From NCBI GenBank assembly GCA_029932055.1, contig JAOZQU010000008.1, forward strand, positions 1-38,944: 38,944 nt of DNA. The letters run 5' to 3'. The position numbers were made by a program, and so were the translations under genes. The notes under the pieces were generated by a model. The model ran no database searches. It worked only from the letters and a program-made list of their open reading frames with translations, and was not told the origin of the DNA. Source of the DNA: Desulfocapsa sp. GTDB lineage: Bacteria > Desulfobacterota > Desulfobulbia > Desulfobulbales > Desulfocapsaceae. Shown here piece by piece: positions 34,651-38,944 of the stretch; position 1 is the first letter of the stretch; each line of letters starts with the position of its first letter.

Positions 34651-36756
34651 ATGAAAAATATATTCCGTGCATGTTTGACATCCATTTTGCTTGTCAGCGT
34701 CCTGTTGGTAACCGGATCTTTTGCAAAGTCAGATGCTGCGCATCCAATCGATGTTTCGCGTAATAAACTGATTGGCTATATGCTCAGCAAACAGTTGCCG
34801 GTGATGCATTTCAGTGACAAAGTCATGAATGATGATCTGGCCTTTGCTGCCTTTGATCTCTATCTTAAACAGCTTGATTATCAGAAACGTTTCCTGCTTC
34901 AGTCTGATGTTGATAAATTGTCGTTTTTTGCTCCTGCCATAGATAATAATCTCCTGAAGGGAAAGATTGTTCTGCCGGATGTGGGGTATAAAATTTTGAC
35001 TGATCGGATTGGGGAAGTAGAGAAGCTGACAAAAGATATATTGTCTGCTGGTTTTGATTATAACCGGATCGAAAGCTATGAAACAGATCCTGAAAAGTTG
35101 AAGTATGCCACAACTCTTGCCGATTTGAGGGAGCGTTGGCGTAAGATCATGAAAGGTCATATTATTTCCCGTTACCTTGATCTTGTTGAGGAACAGGAAA
35201 AGAATGAAGAAGAGAAAAAAAGTGATAAGGGGCTGTGGACAGAAGCAGAAGAAAAGGTTGCCAAACGGAATAAAAATTTTTTCAATCGGATGCATCAAGA
35301 AACCGGCCAGGATCATTATGATCGCTACTTCAACGCCATCACCAGAGCTTTTGATCCACATACCAATTATATGCCTCCTGCAAATAAGGAAGATTTTGAT
35401 ATCCACATGCGGGGCAGTCTTGAAGGAATTGGAGCTCTGCTTCGTGAAGAGGATGGCTATATCAAAGTGGTGAGTATTATTCCCGGTTCTGCTTCTGCAC
35501 GACAAGGTCTCCTGCAGGCTGAGGATATTATTCTTGAAGTAGGCCAGGGAGCAGCGGAACCAGTCGAAATTACCGATATGCGTCTGCGTGATGCGGTTCG
35601 ATTGATTCGTGGTCCTAAAGGTTCCGAGGTTCGTTTGACTGTGAAAAAACCGGATGGGGTCAAAGTGGTGATCGCCATTCAGCGTGATGTGGTGCAGATC
35701 GAGGAAACTTTTGTGAAGTCCATGTTGCTTGAAGGCCCCACTGGATCGAAAATCGGCTATGTGATGATCCCAAGTTTTTATCGTGACTTTGAAAAAACCC
35801 GTAACGGCTCAAACGCCAGAAACTCCACTGATGACACGAGAAAGGCCATTGAAGAATTGAAAAAAGAGGACATTTCCGGATTAATTCTTGATCTTCGTAA
35901 CAATGGTGGCGGTTCACTTATGGATGCTGTGGATACCACCGGATTATTTGTCAAGGTTGGGCCTGTGGTTCAGGTGAAGAACAGTTATGGGAATAAACGG
36001 GTGCTGAGTGACGACGATTCGTCCATCACCTGGGGTGGTCCACTTCTGGTATTAGTGAATCAGTTTTCAGCTTCGGCTTCTGAAATTCTGGCTGCTGCTC
36101 TCCAGGATTATGGCCGGGCAGTAATTGTTGGTGGAGCCCATACTCACGGCAAGGGAACTGTGCAGACACTTATTGATATGAATGAGAATATCCCCTTGTT
36201 GCATCTCAAAAAATATGATGATCTAGGCGCATTAAAGGTGACTATTCAGAAATTCTACCGTGTTAACGGCGGTTCTACACAATATAAAGGGGTAGAGCCT
36301 GATATAGTGTTGCCAAGTCTCTTCCAGCATCTTGAGTCCGGTGAACAGTATCTGGATAATTCTTTACCCTGGGATCAGGTGGATCCTATTCCCATGGGCA
36401 AAAATGGATCAACTCCAATGAATCTTGATTTTCTAATAAAAAAATCTGCAGACAGGGTGAAACTCGATGATGGTCTGCAGGTCATTGCCGATGAGGCAAA
36501 AAAGGCAACAGAACGTTCCAAGAAGACAACGATGTCATTACAACTTTCCGACATGAAGGCGAAGCGGAAAGAAGCGCAGGTTGCACGGGATAAAATAGGG
36601 GCACATTATCTGAAGTACCGTGAAGAACAGGGGGCAGACGGGGAAGAAGGGCACAAGGCAAGACCTGACGAGGAAAAGGATAAGGATAAATGGAAAGAAG
36701 AGGTTAAGGAAGATCCTTATATAAATGAGTCTCTTTTTATACTCAGCGACATGTGA
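34651..36756 (+). CDS. prc: C-terminal processing periplasmic protease (Prc/Tsp, S41)
   Basis: From the ATG at 34651 (MKNIFRACLTSILLVSVLLV, a signal peptide; the longer track start adds only a linker) it is 701 residues, close to E. coli Prc. After an N-terminal helical domain there is a PDZ domain (about 255-335, IEGIGALLREEDGY, IIPGSASARQGLLQAEDII), then the S41 catalytic core with GLILDLRNNGGG, Ser475 in FSASASEI and Lys501 in HGKGTVQ. The C-terminal region is highly charged and ends near YINESLFILSDM. In the family it trims or degrades periplasmic proteins from the C-terminus. Repeat copy 2 follows 12 bp after the stop. Confidence 0.93.
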   Translation: MKNIFRACLTSILLVSVLLVTGSFAKSDAAHPIDVSRNKLIGYMLSKQLPVMHFSDKVMNDDLAFAAFDLYLKQLDYQKRFLLQSDVDKLSFFAPAIDNNLLKGKIVLPDVGYKILTDRIGEVEKLTKDILSAGFDYNRIESYETDPEKLKYATTLADLRERWRKIMKGHIISRYLDLVEEQEKNEEEKKSDKGLWTEAEEKVAKRNKNFFNRMHQETGQDHYDRYFNAITRAFDPHTNYMPPANKEDFDIHMRGSLEGIGALLREEDGYIKVVSIIPGSASARQGLLQAEDIILEVGQGAAEPVEITDMRLRDAVRLIRGPKGSEVRLTVKKPDGVKVVIAIQRDVVQIEETFVKSMLLEGPTGSKIGYVMIPSFYRDFEKTRNGSNARNSTDDTRKAIEELKKEDISGLILDLRNNGGGSLMDAVDTTGLFVKVGPVVQVKNSYGNKRVLSDDDSSITWGGPLLVLVNQFSASASEILAAALQDYGRAVIVGGAHTHGKGTVQTLIDMNENIPLLHLKKYDDLGALKVTIQKFYRVNGGSTQYKGVEPDIVLPSLFQHLESGEQYLDNSLPWDQVDPIPMGKNGSTPMNLDFLIKKSADRVKLDDGLQVIADEAKKATERSKKTTMSLQLSDMKAKRKEAQVARDKIGAHYLKYREEQGADGEEGHKARPDEEKDKDKWKEEVKEDPYINESLFILSDM

Positions 36757-36768
36757 GTTTGGGCTTTT

Positions 36769-36899
36769 AGTGCCTTACAGAATATTTTCTCGGAGTCTCG
36801 TACTTCGCTTACCTGTTTTTGGGGAATATATTCTGATAAGGCACTTATCCAGTGAACTGAATTGTTTCTGGTTGAACCGGGTTGCGAAAGAATCCGGTT
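36769..36899 (+). repeat. Palindromic intergenic element, copy 2 (stem plus tail)
   Basis: The left arm AGTGCCTTACAGAATAT (36769-36785) pairs with ATATTCTGATAAGGCACT (36828-36845) with one bulged base. The tail TCCAGTGAACTGAATTGTTT continues into an ACCGG...CCGGT hairpin (36876-36898). This is the complete form of the element whose tail is displaced in copy 1. It lies between the protease stop and the dsr locus and may end the protease transcript. Confidence 0.7.
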
Positions 36900-36949
36900 T
36901 ATAATTTTCTTGATTAACATGTGAAAAAATGCTAAGTCTCGATGTGATT

Positions 36950-36965
36950 ATGAATGGTCATTCAT
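36950..36965. promoter_or_regulatory. Palindromic operator-like site upstream of the dsr locus
   Basis: ATGAATG-GT-CATTCAT is a perfect palindrome 38 bp upstream of the RsbRD-like gene, and CATTCA continues in direct repeat after it. TGAATG/CATTCA half-sites are typical of several TetR-family operators. No regulator gene is nearby, and no sulfur-metabolism regulator site (Rex or HcpR consensus) was identified. It could equally be chance in an AT-rich region. Confidence 0.4.
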
Positions 36966-37003
36966 TCATTCAATATGTATTTAACAAAGGGACTGGCTAT
37001 TAG

Positions 37004-37540
37004 ATGGATCTTGATGAGGCATTTCGTAATTACGAAGATAAGATAGTAAAGCAATGGGTTGACTATACCTTATCCAGTTACAAGTCATCCACATTTTTTA
37101 AAAAAGCGCCTGATAAGTTTGCTAATCCTGTGGGAGGGAATACCCGCGAGGCTTTGGGCGAACTCTTTAAGTTGCTTGCAAAAAATGCTGATCCCATAGA
37201 ATTTGTTGCACCGCTTGATCAGATCATGCGTATTCGCTCCATTCAGGAGTTTTCCGCATCTGAAGCAGTTGCACCCATTCATGCCGTCAAACACATTACC
37301 CGAGAAATTTTAGCCAAGGATTCTGAGCGAAAGCATTTCATTGCTGATCTCTATGATTTTGAATTTGCTGTTGACCTGGCAGTCCTTGCAGCCTTTGACT
37401 TGTACATGCAATGCCGTGAGCAGTTGTACAAAGTCAGGATAAAAGAAATTAAAACCGGCACCATCATTCTTACCGACAGCAAGTGTCCGTCGAATTTGCT
37501 GAAAAAAGATAAAGATGACCCTGTAAATTTTCCAATTTAG
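37004..37540 (+). CDS. RsbRD N-terminal-domain-like protein preceding dsrM
   Basis: A 178-residue soluble all-helical protein opening DEAFRNYEDKIVKQWVDYTL, with FFKKAPDKFANPVGGNTREA and a central VAPLDQIMRIRSIQEFSASE. This is the pattern of the RsbRD_N domain, found in stressosome-type sensors. The C-terminus has a hydrophobic helix (FAVDLAVLAAFDLYMQCREQ) and a short basic tail. I recall such a gene commonly standing directly before dsrM in sulfate reducers. Its role is not established; a redox-, heme- or complex-linked sensory or assembly function is possible. AAAGGGA lies about 12 bases upstream of the ATG, a loose spacing. The stop TAG is formed inside the left arm of repeat copy 3. Confidence 0.8.
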   Translation: MDLDEAFRNYEDKIVKQWVDYTLSSYKSSTFFKKAPDKFANPVGGNTREALGELFKLLAKNADPIEFVAPLDQIMRIRSIQEFSASEAVAPIHAVKHITREILAKDSERKHFIADLYDFEFAVDLAVLAAFDLYMQCREQLYKVRIKEIKTGTIILTDSKCPSNLLKKDKDDPVNFPI

Positions 37541-37636
37541 TACCTTACAGAATGATTTCTTGTTTTTTCCAAAGAAATTATTCTGATAAGACACTTATAC
37601 CGGCTTACTTACCGTTTACCGGTGTTAGGGATTTAC
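37539..37636 (+). repeat. Palindromic intergenic element, copy 3
   Basis: The left arm AGTACCTTACAGAATGATTT (from 37539) pairs with AAATTATTCTGATAAGACACTT (to 37596). A tail with ACCGG...CCGGT (37593-37630, ACTTATACCGGCTTACTTAC, then TTACCGGTGTTAGGG) follows. The arm overlaps the stop codon of the RsbRD-like gene. The tail is the reverse complement of the inner part of copy 4 near 9433-9469. Because it sits between two likely co-transcribed genes, it would be a structure inside a transcript. Confidence 0.7.
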
Positions 37637-37653
37637 AGAAAATCAATAGTGAT

Positions 37654-37667
37654 GGTTTCTAGAAACC
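37654..37667. promoter_or_regulatory. 14-bp perfect palindrome upstream of dsrM
   Basis: GGTTTCTAGAAACC is perfectly self-complementary and lies 158 bp before the dsrM start. Another short hairpin (CTGGA...TCCAG) follows. It may be a regulator site or part of a structured leader; no known regulator consensus was recognised. Confidence 0.35.
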
Positions 37668-37824
37668 CGATTTGCCAACTGGAATTGTAAAAAAATCCAG
37701 CAACAAAGCAGATGAAGAGTTTTTACGATTCCATCAAGAGTAATTAACAGGTTTCTGTACCGGGGCTGGGGAAATTTCCGGGGTGGGAGCCCACACTGTT
37801 CAATTTGAAGCGAGGTTAGAAGAA

Positions 37825-38856
37825 ATGAAGTATGCCTTCTCATTCCTGGCAGTCTTAGCGCTGGTTTTTATCGCGTGGCTAGGATCCATGATACCAGGCA
37901 TGCAATACCTTTTTGGTGTTGCTATCCCGTATCTAGCGATCATGATCTTCCTGGGTGGCTTTATCTACAGAGTAGTGCAATGGGCTAAATCGCCTGTGCC
38001 GTTTTCCATTCCGACCACTTGTGGTCAGGGAAAATCTCTGGATTTTATCAAACAGGATAAGCTTGACTGTCCAACCAAGACATCAGAAGTTATTGCCAGG
38101 ATGTGCCTGGAAATTTTTGCATTCAGGTCTCTGTTTCGGAACACTAAGTCCGAGCTGCATGAGGGACCGAAAATCACCTATGAGTCATCGCGGTGGCTCT
38201 GGATGGCCTCTCTGCTCTTTCACTATTCTTTCCTGGTGATTGTTATCAGGCATATGCGTCTGTTCTTGAATCCTGTTCCCGAGTGCTTGCAGTTTTTGGA
38301 TTTTCTGGATGCCGGTGCTATGCTGCAGGTGGGAGCTCCATTGCTCTACGCATCTGATCTTGCAATTCTTGCCGGTGTACTTTTTCTTTTTGGCCGTCGT
38401 CTGGTTAATCGCAATGTGCGTTACCTTTCACTTGCTAATGATTATTTTCCGCTCTTCCTTATTTTTGCCATCGCTGTCAGCGGTATGCTGATGCGTTACG
38501 TTTTTCGTACAAACATTGATATTGTAACCATTAAAGAGCTGCTGGTTGGGCTGGTAACCTTATCCCCGGTAATCAACGCCGAGATTGGTTCCATTTTCTA
38601 TATCCATGTTTTCCTGGTTTCCACTCTGCTTGTCTACTTCCCATTCAGTAAGTTGATGCATATGGGTGGTGTCTTCATGAGTCCCACCAGAAATATGGCA
38701 AATAACAGTCGTGCCAAGCGACACATTAATCCATGGAATGATCCTACCATTAAACCTCACTCTTATGCAGGATATGAGGATGACTTCAGAGAGTTCATGG
38801 TTGAGGCCGGTCTCCCTGTTGAAAAGGAATTGCCTCCCAAGAAGGACGAGGAATAA
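37825..38856 (+). CDS. dsrM: DsrM, membrane heme b subunit of the DsrMKJOP complex
   Basis: Starting at the ATG at 37825 (MKYAFSFLAVLALVFIAWLG), with GAGG upstream, the protein has 343 residues. The track start at 37783 lacks family support. It has about six membrane spans, including LFGVAIPYLAIMIFLGGFIY, the WLWMASLLFHYSFLVIVIRH region, FPLFLIFAIAVSGMLMRYVF and IGSIFYIHVFLVSTLLVYFP. The His residues in these spans are the expected heme b ligands, as in NarI-like subunits. DsrM passes electrons between menaquinone and the DsrK iron-sulfur subunit in the membrane complex linked to dissimilatory sulfite reduction through DsrC. dsrK follows after a 38-bp gap. Confidence 0.95.
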   Translation: MKYAFSFLAVLALVFIAWLGSMIPGMQYLFGVAIPYLAIMIFLGGFIYRVVQWAKSPVPFSIPTTCGQGKSLDFIKQDKLDCPTKTSEVIARMCLEIFAFRSLFRNTKSELHEGPKITYESSRWLWMASLLFHYSFLVIVIRHMRLFLNPVPECLQFLDFLDAGAMLQVGAPLLYASDLAILAGVLFLFGRRLVNRNVRYLSLANDYFPLFLIFAIAVSGMLMRYVFRTNIDIVTIKELLVGLVTLSPVINAEIGSIFYIHVFLVSTLLVYFPFSKLMHMGGVFMSPTRNMANNSRAKRHINPWNDPTIKPHSYAGYEDDFREFMVEAGLPVEKELPPKKDEE

Positions 38857-38894
38857 CAGGATTGTTGATCCAAATTATATAAGGATATAGAATA

Positions 38895-38944
38895 ATGGCA
38901 CTTGCAAAATTAGAACAATTATCAAAAAGCGTAGTGCAGGGTCC
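38895..38944 (+). CDS. dsrK: DsrK, iron-sulfur subunit of DsrMKJOP, 5' end only
   Basis: AAGGA at 38881 precedes the ATG at 38895. The 17 visible codons (ALAKLEQLSKSVVQ) match the start expected for DsrK, the heterodisulfide-reductase-like subunit that acts on the DsrC trisulfide. Only 50 bases lie in the window, so assignment rests mostly on position after dsrM. Confidence 0.75.
   Translation, partial: MALAKLEQLSKSVVQG

Noticed and set aside
34523-34681. Longer N-terminus of the MazG-like protein
   Set aside because: The extra 53 residues do not match the family and would cross into the divergent protease gene.
37881-38239. Overlapping plus-strand ORFs inside dsrM and similar shadow ORFs across the track
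   Set aside because: They lie wholly inside well supported genes in other frames and show no family motifs or ribosome binding sites.

Overview
The window looks like a chromosomal segment of a sulfate-reducing or sulfur-disproportionating deltaproteobacterium (Desulfobacterota), most like a Desulfobulbales member. The main reason is its right end: a gene for an RsbRD-N-like protein, then dsrM, then the first 17 codons of dsrK, which is the start of the DsrMKJOP complex locus. The dense signalling content (two large histidine kinases and a GGDEF protein), the DUF2868/DUF3482 pair and the BaiN-type flavoprotein fit such a genome. No rRNA, tRNA, CRISPR array, phage genes or intact transposase genes were seen.

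Layout. 1-1407 (minus): YprB-like RNase H-fold protein (cut by the window edge), PpnP nucleoside phosphorylase and the ribosome-rescue factor ArfB. 1443-2842 (plus): a shikimate-kinase-like protein and an FKBP-type isomerase, separated by a composite repeat region. 2916-5694 (minus): BaiN/YhiN-type flavoprotein and a B12-binding-type radical SAM protein. 5871-6800 (plus): Tim44-domain membrane protein, convergent with a GAF-PAS histidine kinase (6886-9297, minus). 9781-11836 (plus): overlapping LpxL-like acyltransferase and enolase-superfamily genes. 11873-13914 (minus): SixA-like phosphatase and CYTH/CHAD protein. 14249-15478 (plus): coiled-coil lipoprotein and PNPOx-like flavin protein. 15664-21395 (plus): a complete tripartite RND efflux operon (outer-membrane lipoprotein, adaptor, pump). 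21375-23084 (minus): diguanylate cyclase. 23212-26459 (minus): pseudouridine synthase, its separately encoded companion domain, an MBL-fold hydrolase and a decayed EamA transporter with a small IS66-like MITE at its 3' end. 26712-29767 (plus): DUF2868 membrane protein and DUF3482 GTPase. 30152-34192 (plus): periplasmic binding lipoprotein plus hybrid sensor kinase behind a near-consensus sigma70 promoter. 34217-34522 (minus): MazG-like pyrophosphohydrolase. 34651-36756 (plus): Prc/Tsp protease. 37004-38944 (plus): the dsr locus.

The most interesting non-gene content is a family of dispersed palindromic intergenic elements (near 2004, 9387, 36769 and 37539). They share arm sequences (AGTRCCTTACAGAAT-like) and one of two tails built around ACCGG...CCGGT stems. 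One copy is interrupted by a separate 247-bp element with its own inverted repeats. A 78-bp element with perfect 15-bp GTAA-starting inverted repeats and a perfect 8-bp target duplication sits in the last codons of the EamA pseudogene. The most system-like gene set is the promoter, 5'-UTR hairpin, binding lipoprotein and hybrid kinase unit at 29995-34192. All functional assignments come from motif and family recognition by eye; no database search was run.
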